Origin: Haloterrigena sp. KLK7
GTDB lineage: Archaea; Halobacteriota; Halobacteria; Halobacteriales; Natrialbaceae
Direction of reading: 5' to 3'
Assembly: GCF_037914945.1 (NCBI RefSeq)
Contig: NZ_CP149787.1
Coordinates: 1,116,001 to 1,180,000, forward strand
DNA length: 64,000 nucleotides
Part shown: positions 1 through 7,733 of the stretch, one piece after another
Numbering within the stretch: position 1 is the first letter of the stretch
How the letters are laid out: every line of letters starts with the position of its first letter
Position numbers and translations under genes: made by a program
The notes under the pieces: model-generated
Told to the model about the DNA's origin: nothing
Database searches by the model: none
Seen by the model: only the letters and a program-made list of their open reading frames with translations

Positions 1-265
1 TGATCACCTCGAGGTCGACGTCGCGTTCGAACTTCAGCCCGCGGACGACCTCGATTCGGGCCATCGATCGGTACTTGACGGCCTCGAGCTGCGATTCGAT
101 GAGCCGCTCCTCGCCGTCGAACGCGAACGCGTCGTCGTGGGCGTAGTCGCCGACGTAGCCGAGGTCCCGACTCGTATCGAATCGGTCGGGCGAACCGGGC
201 ATCGCACACCCGGAGAGGAAACAGAGGGTGACGAGCGCGATCACCGCGAGACGACGCCGTTGCAT
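1..265 (-). CDS. Hvo_1808-type surface lipoprotein, N-terminal part
   Basis: Only the first 88 codons are in the window; the rest lies beyond position 1. The product begins MQRRRLAVIALVTLCFLSGC, a lipobox-type signal peptide with Cys20 as the likely lipidated residue. The mature part (dLGYVGDYAHDDAF...KYRSMARIEVVRGLKF) aligns with the start of the next gene (305..2080: VGYVEGYWYDDDL...YRSMARVEKIRGLTF), so the two are tandem paralogs transcribed in the same direction, 39 bases apart. By homology the missing part should hold a zinc-metalloprotease HExxH-like motif. The start at 265 is the ATG directly before the signal peptide. The family name is from memory of haloarchaeal annotation; the paralogy itself is visible. 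Confidence 0.75.
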   Translation of the reverse strand, partial: MQRRRLAVIALVTLCFLSGCAMPGSPDRFDTSRDLGYVGDYAHDDAFAFDGEERLIESQLEAVKYRSMARIEVVRGLKFERDVDLEVI

Positions 266-304
266 CGAGGGTCGGTTTCGAGGGCAGGGACAAAGAATCG
301 TCGT

Positions 305-2080
305 TCAGAGACGTCCGCGGTCGGACCGGCCGCCGTCGCTCCCTTCGAGTCCGGCGTCGGGACCGGACGGAGCCGACCGCGGGGAGTCGGCGGTGACCGG
401 CCCCGTCCCTGCCGACGAATCAGAGCCGTCACCGCGTCCGGCTCCGATCCGCCGAGCGCGCGCTCGCGCCGCCAGCAGTGCGATCGCGACGGCGGCGCCC
501 GTTCCGGGGACGGCGAAGCCGGGGAGCGAATCGTCCTCGTCCCCGTCTCCGTTCGCTTCTCCGTCTCCGTCCGCACCCTCGTCTTCCCCCTCGGCGGAGT
601 CGCCGACGGCGACCGGCTCGACCGTATCTCCGCCCTCCGGCGCGGCGGTCGCCGAGATTCCCTCGAGTCCGTCGACCGACGGCGCGTGGACGATCCGCAC
701 CGTCTCGCCGTCGCGCTCGAGGGAGTACGCGCCGGGGTAGTCCTCGTCGTCGATCGCGTAGGTGTCCCGCCGGTCCTCGACGGGATCGGCGCCGTGGATC
801 TCGAGGAGTTCGAGGTAGGCGCCGGCGAACTCCCGGGCGTCGTCGGCCGATCGCCACTCGGTCTCCCAGACGTAGCCGGTTTCGGCGGCCGTCGCGTTTC
901 CGTCGGCGCTCGAACCGGTGTAGGCGACCAGTTCGTCGCCGACCCAGCCGGCCGTGGACGGCTGATCGTAGTCGAAGGTCGTCGGGTCGTCGCCGATGAC
1001 GTCCCCCCGCTCGAGCACCGACGATCGAGTCGACTCGAAGGCGCCGTCGGCGAACATCGCGACCATCGCCGCCTCGCCGACAGTCTCCGTCGCGACTCGG
1101 TCACCGACCTCGAGGGGCCGCCACGACGCGTTCGATCGGTCCTCGACCGTGACGTCGACCGGATCGCGGTCCTCGCGGTGGATCACCGTCGACGAACTCG
1201 CCGGCGGATCGTCGTAGCGCTCGTTGACGGCCGCCCAGCCGTCGCCGGACTCGCGCAGGTGGTCGACGTACGCCGGCCCGTCGTCGTAGGGCTGGTACAG
1301 CGTCAGGTAGATCCCCCAGTTGCTCGGGGTCGCGCCGGCGGACTCGTCGTCGGGGAGACACGACCAGTCGTCCCCGCAGCGCCGTTCGTACTCGGTCTCG
1401 ACGCTGACCGCGTCGCCCTCGATGAGACCGTTCTCCGCCGCCTCCTGATCGATCGTCGCGCGATCGTAGTTCGACAGGTTGAACTGCTGGTCCTGGAGGG
1501 CGTGGGTCAGTTCGTGGCCGAGCACGATCTCGTTCAGTTCGGGCCGCTCGGGCGTATCAGAGACGATGACGATCCGGCCGGTCGACGGCTCGTAGTAGCC
1601 CTCGACGCTCCCGCCGTACATCGACTCGAGTTCGGCCGTCGCGTTGCTCTCGGTGTCGACCATGAACAGCGCCTCGTAGGTGACGTTCTGGACGCGCTCC
1701 TGGCTCTCGTTGACGTCGACGAACGCGCCGTCGCTGGACTGGAACTCCTCGCGGGAGATCACGTCGACCGGCACGTCGTCCTCGAAGGTCAGGCCGCGGA
1801 TCTTCTCGACGCGGGCCATCGATCGGTAGACGACCGCCCGGAGGTCGTCGTCCTCGACGACGGCGTCGTCCCGATCGTCCACGGGGAGGTCGTCGTCGTA
1901 CCAGTAGCCCTCGACGTAGCCGACGGTCCCCTCGGTGGTCGGATCGTCGGGTCGGTCGGAGCGGTCGGGCGAATCGTCCGCGGGCAACAGCGGAACGGCG
2001 ACACCGGACGCGACTGCGATCAGTGCGACCGTCGCGAGCACGGCGAGTGCGGCGGCGACTCGCGTCGAGGAGGGCCTCAT
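305..2080 (-). CDS. Hvo_1808 family surface protein with HELTHALQDQ metalloprotease motif
   Basis: 591 residues, probably exported by Sec (hydrophobic segment at residues 8-32) and displayed on the surface. Around residue 190 it carries HELTHALQDQ, the zincin HExxH motif followed by a conserved downstream acidic region (DQEAAENGLIEGDA), so it is likely a zinc metalloprotease or a derivative of one. Near residue 520 an acidic Asp/Glu-rich linker leads into LPGFAVPGTGAAVAIALLAA followed by Arg residues, which looks like a PGF-CTERM archaeosortase signal. Oddly, about 45 more residues follow before the stop; PGF-CTERM signals normally end at the Arg cluster. It lies next to a lipoprotein paralog (1..265) whose anchor is different. 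The substrate is unknown. A TATA-like run (GCTTTTTGCG) lies roughly 40 bases upstream of the ATG. Confidence 0.8.
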   Translation of the reverse strand: MRPSSTRVAAALAVLATVALIAVASGVAVPLLPADDSPDRSDRPDDPTTEGTVGYVEGYWYDDDLPVDDRDDAVVEDDDLRAVVYRSMARVEKIRGLTFEDDVPVDVISREEFQSSDGAFVDVNESQERVQNVTYEALFMVDTESNATAELESMYGGSVEGYYEPSTGRIVIVSDTPERPELNEIVLGHELTHALQDQQFNLSNYDRATIDQEAAENGLIEGDAVSVETEYERRCGDDWSCLPDDESAGATPSNWGIYLTLYQPYDDGPAYVDHLRESGDGWAAVNERYDDPPASSSTVIHREDRDPVDVTVEDRSNASWRPLEVGDRVATETVGEAAMVAMFADGAFESTRSSVLERGDVIGDDPTTFDYDQPSTAGWVGDELVAYTGSSADGNATAAETGYVWETEWRSADDAREFAGAYLELLEIHGADPVEDRRDTYAIDDEDYPGAYSLERDGETVRIVHAPSVDGLEGISATAAPEGGDTVEPVAVGDSAEGEDEGADGDGEANGDGDEDDSLPGFAVPGTGAAVAIALLAARARARRIGAGRGDGSDSSAGTGPVTADSPRSAPSGPDAGLEGSDGGRSDRGRL

Positions 2081-2203
2081 TGAGAGCGGATAGCGATTCG
2101 TACGGCGGCGAGCGCAAAAAGCCCGCTGATCCGACCGGTTCGGGCCCGCTCGGACGTTCCCGACGTCGCGAACGTTTTTAGGAAGCCGTCCGTAGAGTTA
2201 CAT

Positions 2204-2782
2204 ATGAACCTCGAGCCAGACAGCACGGCGGTCGTGGTCGTCGACATGCAAAACGGCTTCTGCCACCCCGACGGCTCGCTGTACGCGCCCGGCAGCGAGA
2301 CGGTGATCGAACCGATCGCCGACCTCGTCGAGCGGGCCCGCGAGGCCGGGGCGCGGGTGATCTACACCCGGGACGTCCACCCGCCCGAGCAGTTCGAGGA
2401 CGCCCACTACTACGACGAGTTCGAGCGGTGGGGCGAGCACGTCCTCGAGGGCTCCTGGGAGGCCGAGATCGTCGACGAACTTCCCGTCGAGGCCGCCGAC
2501 AACGTCGTCGAGAAACACACCTACGACGCCTTCTACAACACCGAACTCGAGGGGTGGCTGAACGCCCGCGGGATCGACGACCTCGTGATCTGTGGCACGC
2601 TCGCGAACGTCTGCGTGCTCCACACCGGCGGCAGCGCCGGCCTGCGGGACTTCCGCCCGGTCATGGTCGAGGACTGCATCGGCGCCATCGAGGACGAGCA
2701 CAAGGAGTACGCCATCGACCACGCCGGCTGGCTGTTCGGCGAGGTCCGCGAGATGGACGACCTCGAGTTCGCGAGCACCTGA
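2204..2782 (+). CDS. nicotinamidase-like isochorismatase-family hydrolase
   Basis: 192 residues, a single cysteine-hydrolase domain. The catalytic triad of the family is visible: Asp14 (VVVVDMQNGF), Lys104 (VVEKHTYDAF) and Cys137 (GTLANVCVLHT). The metal-site pattern typical of nicotinamidases (Asp-x-His plus a later His) is also present as Asp57, His59 and His68. Likely reaction: nicotinamide to nicotinate plus ammonia, feeding NAD salvage in the cytoplasm; related amidohydrolases such as pyrazinamidases or isochorismatases are the alternative. A TTTTTAGG box at about 2175-2182 sits about 26 bases upstream of the ATG, consistent with a leaderless transcript. Single gene, no evident operon partner. 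Confidence 0.85.
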   Translation: MNLEPDSTAVVVVDMQNGFCHPDGSLYAPGSETVIEPIADLVERAREAGARVIYTRDVHPPEQFEDAHYYDEFERWGEHVLEGSWEAEIVDELPVEAADNVVEKHTYDAFYNTELEGWLNARGIDDLVICGTLANVCVLHTGGSAGLRDFRPVMVEDCIGAIEDEHKEYAIDHAGWLFGEVREMDDLEFAST

Positions 2783-2865
2783 GTCGACTTCACGAGGAGC
2801 CCTCGCCGACTCGAGGCGGGGACTCGAAGGAGAGCGTTTTCAACGTCCCGTTCCAACGACACGGT

Positions 2866-2940
2866 ATGAGAGACGTTCGACTCGCTCGGGCCAACCGACT
2901 CGAGCGACTGATCGCGACGCGAGCGGGTGAGGGCGTATGA
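2866..2940 (+). CDS. 24-residue leading ORF upstream of a small membrane protein
   Basis: A 24-codon ORF (MRDVRLARANRLERL...) begins 26 bases after a TATA-like GCGTTTTCAAC (about 2834-2843), as a leaderless start would. Its stop overlaps the next start in ATGA at 2937-2940, so ribosomes finishing it would be placed on the 53-residue membrane protein that follows. Five of 24 residues are Arg, but Arg is common in off-frame reading of GC-rich DNA, so composition proves nothing. It may be a real micropeptide, a translation leader only, or chance. Confidence 0.4.
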   Translation: MRDVRLARANRLERLIATRAGEGV

Positions 2941-3098
2941 ACGCCCGCCGGCTCCGGTCGATGTACGTATTCGGGATCCTGCTGAACGCGGTCGCGCTGG
3001 TCTACGCGGCCGTAGACGGCGCGATACTGTTCGCGGTGACGTTCGGGATCGTCATGCTCTATCTCGGCGTCCGGTACTGGATGGTCTCGACCGCTTGA
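2937..3098 (+). CDS. 53-residue membrane protein with two helices
   Basis: MNARRLRSMYVFGILLNAVA starts a short protein with a positively charged N-terminus and two hydrophobic stretches (residues about 9-26 and 29-48), ending YLGVRYWMVSTA. It is too short for usual ORF cut-offs but the hydrophobic pattern and placement after a promoter-driven leading ORF support it. The start codon overlaps the leading ORF stop (ATGA). I do not recognise a family; a small inner-membrane accessory protein is all that can be said. Confidence 0.55.
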   Translation: MNARRLRSMYVFGILLNAVALVYAAVDGAILFAVTFGIVMLYLGVRYWMVSTA

Positions 3099-3125
3099 GA
3101 CCCTCGTCTCGAGCGTGAACGGCGC

Positions 3126-3617
3126 TCACTCCACCTCGGGGCGGAAGATGCGGTAGGCGCCCTGACCGGTCGCGACCTCCGTGGTCTCGCCGTCGGGGGT
3201 CGTGCTCTCGACGGTGATCTCGCTGACGCCGACGCTGCGGCCGACCCTGATCACGTCCGCCGTCGCCGACAGATCGCCCGTCGCGGGCCGGAGGTAGTTG
3301 ACGTTCAGGTTGATCGTCGCGATCCGGGCCCCGAACGGCTCGTCCAGTTTCGTTCGGAGCACGAGACCGCCGGCCGTGTCGATCAGCGTCGCGGCGATGC
3401 CGCCGTGAATGTCGGCCCGCTCGTTCGGTTCGGTGTCCGGCCGCGTGTTGCTCAGCTTCTCGTCGTAGGGGAGCGAGAGCGTCATCGTTCCGTCGCCGAC
3501 GTCGTCGACGCGCGTCCCGATCCACGAGAGGAACTCCTGATGTTCGTCGATGAAGTGCTGGATCATCCCCTCGAGATCGTCGAACTGCTCCATTATCGTC
3601 CGCATGTCGTCAGTCAT
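3126..3617 (-). CDS. PaaI-type hotdog thioesterase
   Basis: 163 residues from the ATG at 3617. The hotdog-fold signature of acyl-CoA thioesterases is present: NERADIHGGIAATLIDTAGG (His-Gly-Gly then a helix with an acidic residue), followed by the central strands TINLNVNYLRPATGD and a C-terminal GQGAYRIF. It should hydrolyse acyl- or aryl-CoA thioesters in the cytoplasm as a PaaI/YdiI-like tetramer. The reading frame is open further upstream, but a TATA-like CCATAAAGG (about 3641-3650 read on the minus strand) lies about 27 bases before this ATG, which decides the start. Later Met codons at 3605 and 3593 are possible alternatives. A serpin fragment follows divergently on the other side of this promoter. 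Confidence 0.85.
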   Translation of the reverse strand: MTDDMRTIMEQFDDLEGMIQHFIDEHQEFLSWIGTRVDDVGDGTMTLSLPYDEKLSNTRPDTEPNERADIHGGIAATLIDTAGGLVLRTKLDEPFGARIATINLNVNYLRPATGDLSATADVIRVGRSVGVSEITVESTTPDGETTEVATGQGAYRIFRPEVE

Positions 3618-3765
3618 GTACGCCCATGTCCCTCCGACGGCCTTTATGGCTGCGTTTCTCGCCGTCCGCGTTGTCGACAGTTGTTTCGCGTGGGGCCGAC
3701 TCGAGGACGGCGACTCGGTCTCGTTCCGTCCTAGCCTGACGGGAACTGCTGACGGGACGCGTCGT

Positions 3766-4161
3766 CGACGCAAACTCAAAGAGCGACTTCCGCGGCCGAA
3801 GGTCGACCTCGCGTTCCCGACGTTCGGCATCGAGTCGAAGTTCAGCCTCGTCGAGACGATGCGGGAGTCGGGCATGGAGCGGGCCTTCGACGGCGCCAGT
3901 GCGGACTTCAGCGGGATGGTCGAGAGCGACGAATCGGACCTGTTCGTCGACGACGTCATCCACCAGAGCTTCGTCGAGGTCGACGAGGAGGGGACCGAGG
4001 CGGCGGCCGCGACGATCGTCGTCGTGGCCGACTCCGCCGTCCCGGACCGCGTCGAGCTGACCGTCGACCGACCGTTCCTCTTCTACGTCCGCGATCGGCC
4101 GACCGAGACGCCGCTGTTCGTCGGGCGCGTCGTCGACGGCGAGATGCTCCAGGACGCGTAG
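3766..4161 (+). pseudogene. C-terminal fragment of a serpin (serine protease inhibitor)
   Basis: About 130 residues match the C-terminal third of serpins: PKVDLAFPTFGIESKFSLVE (strand s6A/s2C region), ESGMERAFDGASADFSGM, VIHQSFVEVDEEGTEAAAAT (reactive-centre hinge) and the closing strands VDRPFLFYVRD...LFVGRVVDG. The first two thirds of a serpin (about 250 residues) are missing: upstream in this frame is non-serpin sequence running into the thioesterase promoter, and I found no serpin-like sequence in the other two frames. Counting from the hinge Gly (P15), the scissile bond would fall near Ser-Ala in VVVADSAV. With no plausible start codon or promoter and a missing core it cannot fold as an inhibitor, so it is a remnant. 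The left breakpoint is approximate. Confidence 0.75.
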
Positions 4162-4182
4162 ACCGTCCACCTGATTAGTGCG

Positions 4183-4310
4183 GTGGCGCGCGCCGAGCTG
4201 CGCCGAACGGACAGTGAGGCGCAGTTCGAAAGCGTGCGAGGGATGAGGGAGTATAACGAGCGAATCGGTTGGGGAGGGGGTGGCGATTCCGTGTTGCCAC
4301 GAGAAGCAGA
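4183..4310 (+). repeat. two-hairpin dispersed element, copy 1
   Basis: About 128 bases that recur at 10213..10350. Shared blocks are GTGGCGCGCGC at the 5' end, GCGTGCGAGGGATGAG in the middle, GAGCGAATCGG then TGGGGAGG, and GTGGCGAT...TTGCCACG near the 3' end. A first hairpin CTGCGCC/GGCGCAG (7 bp) and a second GTGGC/GCCAC (5 bp) are conserved between copies although the stem bases differ, which argues for a structured RNA or a palindromic non-autonomous element. No coding potential. It sits just downstream of the serpin remnant. Confidence 0.6.
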
Positions 4311-4376
4311 CCGCTCCGTTCCGGTCTCTTTCCTTTCGAATTACCGCTATTCGATCCTGTACTCACCCGAGACAGC

Positions 4377-5306
4377 TCAATCACCGCCACTCGAGCGAAC
4401 CCGCACCCGGACCCGTTGCCCGACCTCGAGCGCCCGATCGGGACAGATCAGCTTCGCCCCGAAGTCGGCGTCTCGAGCGCAGAACAGCGACAGGCCGGTG
4501 ATCGGCTCGCCGTTCGCCGTGACGACCACGTCGTCCCAGGTGATCGTCCGGCCTCGAGCGACGCCGAGTCGGTCGCCGTTCAACGTAACGACGGACTCTA
4601 CGTCCGGTTCCGACACGGCTAGCAGCCCGCCGCCGTCGTAGTGGGGCAGTCCACCGTCGAGCACGCCACCGTCGGATCGTCGCTCCGACGAGGATCGCCT
4701 CCCCCCGCTCGGCTCACCCCCGCCGTCGGAGCGAACGCCGACGAACGCCTCGCCCGGCGCCGGATGCGTCGGCGCGTCGAGGACGGCGTACGTCTCGCCG
4801 GTCGAAACGACGGTTCCGGTGCCGTCCCACTCGAGCGGCCGGAGGTCGACACCGATCTCGAGCGGGAGCGATCCCGACGCCCGGTGGGGATTCTGGTCCG
4901 GCCGGCGCAGGCCGAGATGGAGGTGGTTGTCGACCCACGGCGCGAAAAAGCCCGCGCGGACGAGTTCGCCCAGCGAGTCGCCGCGCTCGATCCGATCGCC
5001 GGCCTCGACGGCGGGTTCGACGTGGAGGATTCGGGCCGTCAGCCCCTCGAGGTCCCCCGGTCCGTCGCAGTCGATCAGTATCAGGTGGTCGTGCTCGGGC
5101 GCGTAGGGTTTCGGCGGCGCTCTCACGTCGCGGGTCTCGCGGACGGTCCCCGAAACCGGGCTCGGAGCGGCGCTCGTCCGCCCGTCGCGGAGCGTGCCGG
5201 GGTACAGATCGACGGCACAGCCCTCGTCGTGGGCCGGATACGGCGAGTTGTACAGTGAGAAACGCTGGTACCGCGTCAACAGTTCCTCGGGGAGCGTCAC
5301 GGCCAT
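4377..5306 (-). CDS. M23-like (LytM-fold) protein
   Basis: 309 residues. The first ~135 residues hold the four zinc ligands expected of M23/LytM metallopeptidases: His26 and Asp33 in PAHDEGCAVDLYPG, and His128/His130 in VDNHLHLGL; the segment between (SPVSGTVRET, AGDRIERGDSLGEL) has the biotinyl-lipoyl-like beta repeat of that fold. The C-terminal half (Ser/Arg/Gly-rich linker around residue 195, then a beta-rich domain with WDDVVVTANGEPI) is not recognised. No signal peptide is seen, so a cytoplasmic peptidase or a non-peptidase relative is likely; haloarchaea have no murein. It is divergent from the next gene, and one CCTAAAC/GTTTAGG site at about 5338-5345 could serve as TATA box for both directions. 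Confidence 0.65.
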   Translation of the reverse strand: MAVTLPEELLTRYQRFSLYNSPYPAHDEGCAVDLYPGTLRDGRTSAAPSPVSGTVRETRDVRAPPKPYAPEHDHLILIDCDGPGDLEGLTARILHVEPAVEAGDRIERGDSLGELVRAGFFAPWVDNHLHLGLRRPDQNPHRASGSLPLEIGVDLRPLEWDGTGTVVSTGETYAVLDAPTHPAPGEAFVGVRSDGGGEPSGGRRSSSERRSDGGVLDGGLPHYDGGGLLAVSEPDVESVVTLNGDRLGVARGRTITWDDVVVTANGEPITGLSLFCARDADFGAKLICPDRALEVGQRVRVRVRSSGGD

Positions 5307-5375
5307 CGCTTGTCGACTCCGTCTGCGCGGCGAGACCGTTTAGGTCCGTCGGGTCCAATCCCGACGCGACACACG

Positions 5376-6107
5376 ATGCGAGTTTTTCGCGGCCGCGCGG
5401 CGACGATCGAGACCGACCGCGAGGCCAGCCGACGGCTCCTCTCGACGGCCGCCGACGGCGAGCCCGCAGTGCGCGTCTGGACGCCCCACAGACAGGTCGC
5501 CTTCGGCCGCCGGGACCGGCGACTCGAGGGGTTCGGTCGCGCCCGCGAGCGCGCTCGAGAGCGCGGGTTCCCGCCGGTCGAGCGCGACGTCGGCGGCCGG
5601 GCGGTGGCCTACGACGGCGCGACGACGCTCGCCTTCGCCCGCGCGGAGCCTGTCGCGGACTTCCGTCGGGGGACCGACGATCGATACGAACGCGCGACGG
5701 CCGCTGTCGCGGACGCGCTCCGGTCGCTCGAGGGCGGCCTCGAGCCGAGTCGCGGCGAGCCAGACGACTCCTTCTGTCCCGGAACGCACTCGCTGTCGCT
5801 GGCGGCCAGCGACGTCGAAGCGGGTGGAAACGGGCGCCACCGCAAGGTCGTCGGCATCGCTCAGCGCGTCCGGCAGGACGCCGCCGTCGTCGCCGGGATC
5901 GTTCTCGTCGCGAACCGAGATCAGCTCGCGGCCGTCCTCGAGGCGGTCTACGGTGCGCTCGAGGTGCCGTTCGATCCCGGCACGGTCGGGTCCGTCTCGT
6001 CGGCGGGCGGCCCGTCGGACCCCGCCGTCGTCCGCGAGGCGCTCGAGGACGCGCTCGTCGGTGACGAGACCGACGTGACGGTCGCGTCGGTCGCGACGGG
6101 CGAGTGA
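5376..6107 (+). CDS. lipoate-protein ligase A family protein
   Basis: 243 residues from the ATG at 5376. The BPL/LPL fold signatures are present: an N-terminal RVWTPHRQVAFGRRD strand region, the RDVGGRAVAYD motif (equivalent to the RRxSGGGAVYHD loop), and HRKVVGIAQ with the Lys that contacts the acyl-adenylate in LplA. It may attach lipoate (or octanoate) to the E2 subunits of oxoacid dehydrogenases or to GcvH; haloarchaea carry several paralogs whose exact roles are uncertain. It lacks the C-terminal LplA domain, which archaea encode separately or do not need. The start is set by a GTTTAGG box about 32 bases upstream; the longer reading frame to 5310 would cross that promoter. Confidence 0.75.
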   Translation: MRVFRGRAATIETDREASRRLLSTAADGEPAVRVWTPHRQVAFGRRDRRLEGFGRARERARERGFPPVERDVGGRAVAYDGATTLAFARAEPVADFRRGTDDRYERATAAVADALRSLEGGLEPSRGEPDDSFCPGTHSLSLAASDVEAGGNGRHRKVVGIAQRVRQDAAVVAGIVLVANRDQLAAVLEAVYGALEVPFDPGTVGSVSSAGGPSDPAVVREALEDALVGDETDVTVASVATGE

Positions 6108-6157
6108 CGAGTGACCAGAAGACAACGTTTTTCCCCTCGCTGACCACCGACTCGAGT

Positions 6158-6199
6158 ATGGAGACGCGAGCGCGACCGCGGACGGAGGGGGATCGATGA
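6158..6199 (+). CDS. 13-residue leading ORF upstream of the DUF7529-like gene
   Basis: METRARPRTEGDR starts about 30 bases after a TATA-like CAACGTTTTTCCC (6123-6135), so its ATG is probably the leaderless 5' end of the mRNA. The stop TGA overlaps the next start (ATGA, 6196-6199). A Shine-Dalgarno-like GGAGGGGG at about 6184-6191 precedes the second start, so the main protein can be reached by coupling or by direct binding. Confidence 0.4.
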   Translation: METRARPRTEGDR

Positions 6200-6687
6200 C
6201 GACGACCGATCCCGCGCGGTGGACGGAACTCCTCGAGGACGCGGTGGCTATCGCCGAGGAGTATCAGGACAACGGCTGGGATGCGATCGTGTTGGAACCC
6301 GACGCCGTCACGCCGGTCGACCGCGAGGAGCGAACCGGCTTCGACGTCCGCGTCTCGGCGGACGAGTACGACCTCGTAGCGGAGTTGATCGACTGCGGCG
6401 ACGTCACCGTCACCGCCGCCGACGTTTACTACCGGCCGCCCGAGGACGGCGACGAACGGCGAATCGCTCTCGTCGTCGAGCGCGACGAGGACACCGATAC
6501 GGCCGTCTTCCTCCCGCTGACGTACGATCTCGGCGAGTCACGGTCGGTCTTCGAGACGGCACTGGCGGACGGAGAGTTGCTGCTCCACGTGACGACGGCC
6601 GACACCGCGACCGACGGCTGGGTCAGCTTTTCGCACGGAGATCCGTCGCTGTTCCTGGAGGAATCGGACGTCCGGAGCTGGGACTGA
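6196..6687 (+). CDS. conserved haloarchaeal protein (DUF7529-like)
   Basis: 163 residues, very acidic, no membrane segment. It begins MTTTDPARWTELLEDAVAIA and continues with EEYQDNGWDAIVLEPDAVTP and a beta-rich domain (RIALVVERDED...AVFLPLTYD) ending GWVSFSHGDPSLFLEES. I recall this pattern from a haloarchaea-only family (DUF7529); no function is known to me. The start overlaps a leading ORF stop and has its own GGAGGGGG, an uncommon arrangement here since most genes in the window look leaderless. Confidence 0.7.
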   Translation: MTTTDPARWTELLEDAVAIAEEYQDNGWDAIVLEPDAVTPVDREERTGFDVRVSADEYDLVAELIDCGDVTVTAADVYYRPPEDGDERRIALVVERDEDTDTAVFLPLTYDLGESRSVFETALADGELLLHVTTADTATDGWVSFSHGDPSLFLEESDVRSWD

Positions 6688-6773
6688 TAAAACGGAGCGC
6701 TGCGCTCGACCGGCGATGACGCCGACGAGCCGATACGTTTCAGGAGTCGATACGTCTCAGGAGCCGATACGGG

Positions 6774-7733
6774 TCAACACTGATCGAACTCGAGTTTCCC
6801 GTTGAGCGCCATCGAGTGGTCGTCGTAGTAGGCGTAGAGGTTTTGCGGAGCGGTGTACCGTCCGCCGTAGTGCCCGACGGGGCCGGTCGTGTCGATGATG
6901 TTGTCGTCGAGGTCCTCCGTGAACCGAATGTCCTTGCGCTCGAAAATGAGGTCGTCGTCGAGCCAGTATCGAACGATCCCGTCGCGGTTCGCCTCGCCGT
7001 CGGTGATCGTGTTCACACGCACGTAGTATTCAAACTCGTACCACGCGCCGGGTTCGATTTCCGGCGACCCGACCGCGTATTCCTCGCCGTCGATGAGATA
7101 ATCGTGGTCACCGACACCCCCCATGTGGTAGGTGTTCGAGAGGAGGTGGAACGGTCCCTCCGGGTCGCCGTCTCTGGTGGTCACGTACATCCGATTGCTC
7201 CAGCCGTTGGTGCCGTCGGGGGTACCGCCGCCGGCACTCCCTTCGCCCCTCGCGATCGCGCAGTTCCAGAGGCGACAGTTCGTCGGCGCGTCGCGTCCGG
7301 TCATCGCCCAGTCGGAGTTCAGTGCGAAGCTGACGCGTCCGTTGAGTTCGAACAGCCCGTCGTCGAAGTCGTAGTGGGTACTCAGGCCCCAGTGGTCGTC
7401 TTCGCGGACGCGCAACTGTAGTGCGCTCTCCCCGGACGCCGTCGGGCTCGAGACGAGCGTGAGATTGTCGGGATCACCGTTCGACATCCGATAGATATCC
7501 TCCCAGCGATCGTAGTCGTCGTAATCGAGGTGGACGATGTTGTCCGGTCGATCGCAAGCCGCTGCCGAATCGGTTCCAAGCCCGGCGACACCAAGCAGAC
7601 TGCCCGCGCCGAAGAGCCCGCCCATCTGGAGCGTCCGACGTCTAGTCACGCTGGCGCCCGTCGTTTTCTCACTCGATTCGGTTCCGTCGTCGTCTCCCGC
7701 TCGGTTCTCTGCGTCGGTAGTATTCGTTGCCAT
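6774..7733 (-). CDS. Tat-exported polysaccharide-lyase-like protein (PL14-type fold)
   Basis: 319 residues. The N-terminus carries a twin-arginine signal (TRRRTLQMGGLFGAGSLLGV...) behind an unusually long acidic leader of about 30 residues. The mature domain is a beta jelly-roll of the kind seen in PL14 and alginate/glucuronan lyase-like proteins: WYEFEYYVRVNT followed by DGIVRYWLDDDLIFERKDIRF, and a run of short Asp-rich turns. It probably binds or cleaves an acidic polysaccharide outside the cell. Its promoter region is AT-rich, unlike neighbours. Family assignment is by motif shape only; a carbohydrate-binding role without catalysis is possible. It ends convergent to the DUF7529-like gene. 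Confidence 0.6.
   Translation of the reverse strand: MATNTTDAENRAGDDDGTESSEKTTGASVTRRRTLQMGGLFGAGSLLGVAGLGTDSAAACDRPDNIVHLDYDDYDRWEDIYRMSNGDPDNLTLVSSPTASGESALQLRVREDDHWGLSTHYDFDDGLFELNGRVSFALNSDWAMTGRDAPTNCRLWNCAIARGEGSAGGGTPDGTNGWSNRMYVTTRDGDPEGPFHLLSNTYHMGGVGDHDYLIDGEEYAVGSPEIEPGAWYEFEYYVRVNTITDGEANRDGIVRYWLDDDLIFERKDIRFTEDLDDNIIDTTGPVGHYGGRYTAPQNLYAYYDDHSMALNGKLEFDQC

Noticed and set aside
137-2083. Long plus-strand ORF opposite the Hvo_1808-type gene
   Set aside because: Arg/Val-rich antisense shadow with no domain; the minus-strand frame has signal peptide, HELTH motif and CTERM. The same reasoning removes the very long antisense ORFs over the RNA polymerase genes (48029-51934), aEF-2 (33137-35143), acyl-CoA ligase and NhaP regions.
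5324-6147. Large minus-strand ORFs over the lipoate-ligase gene
   Set aside because: Arg-rich, no domain; the plus frame has the ligase motifs and a promoter.
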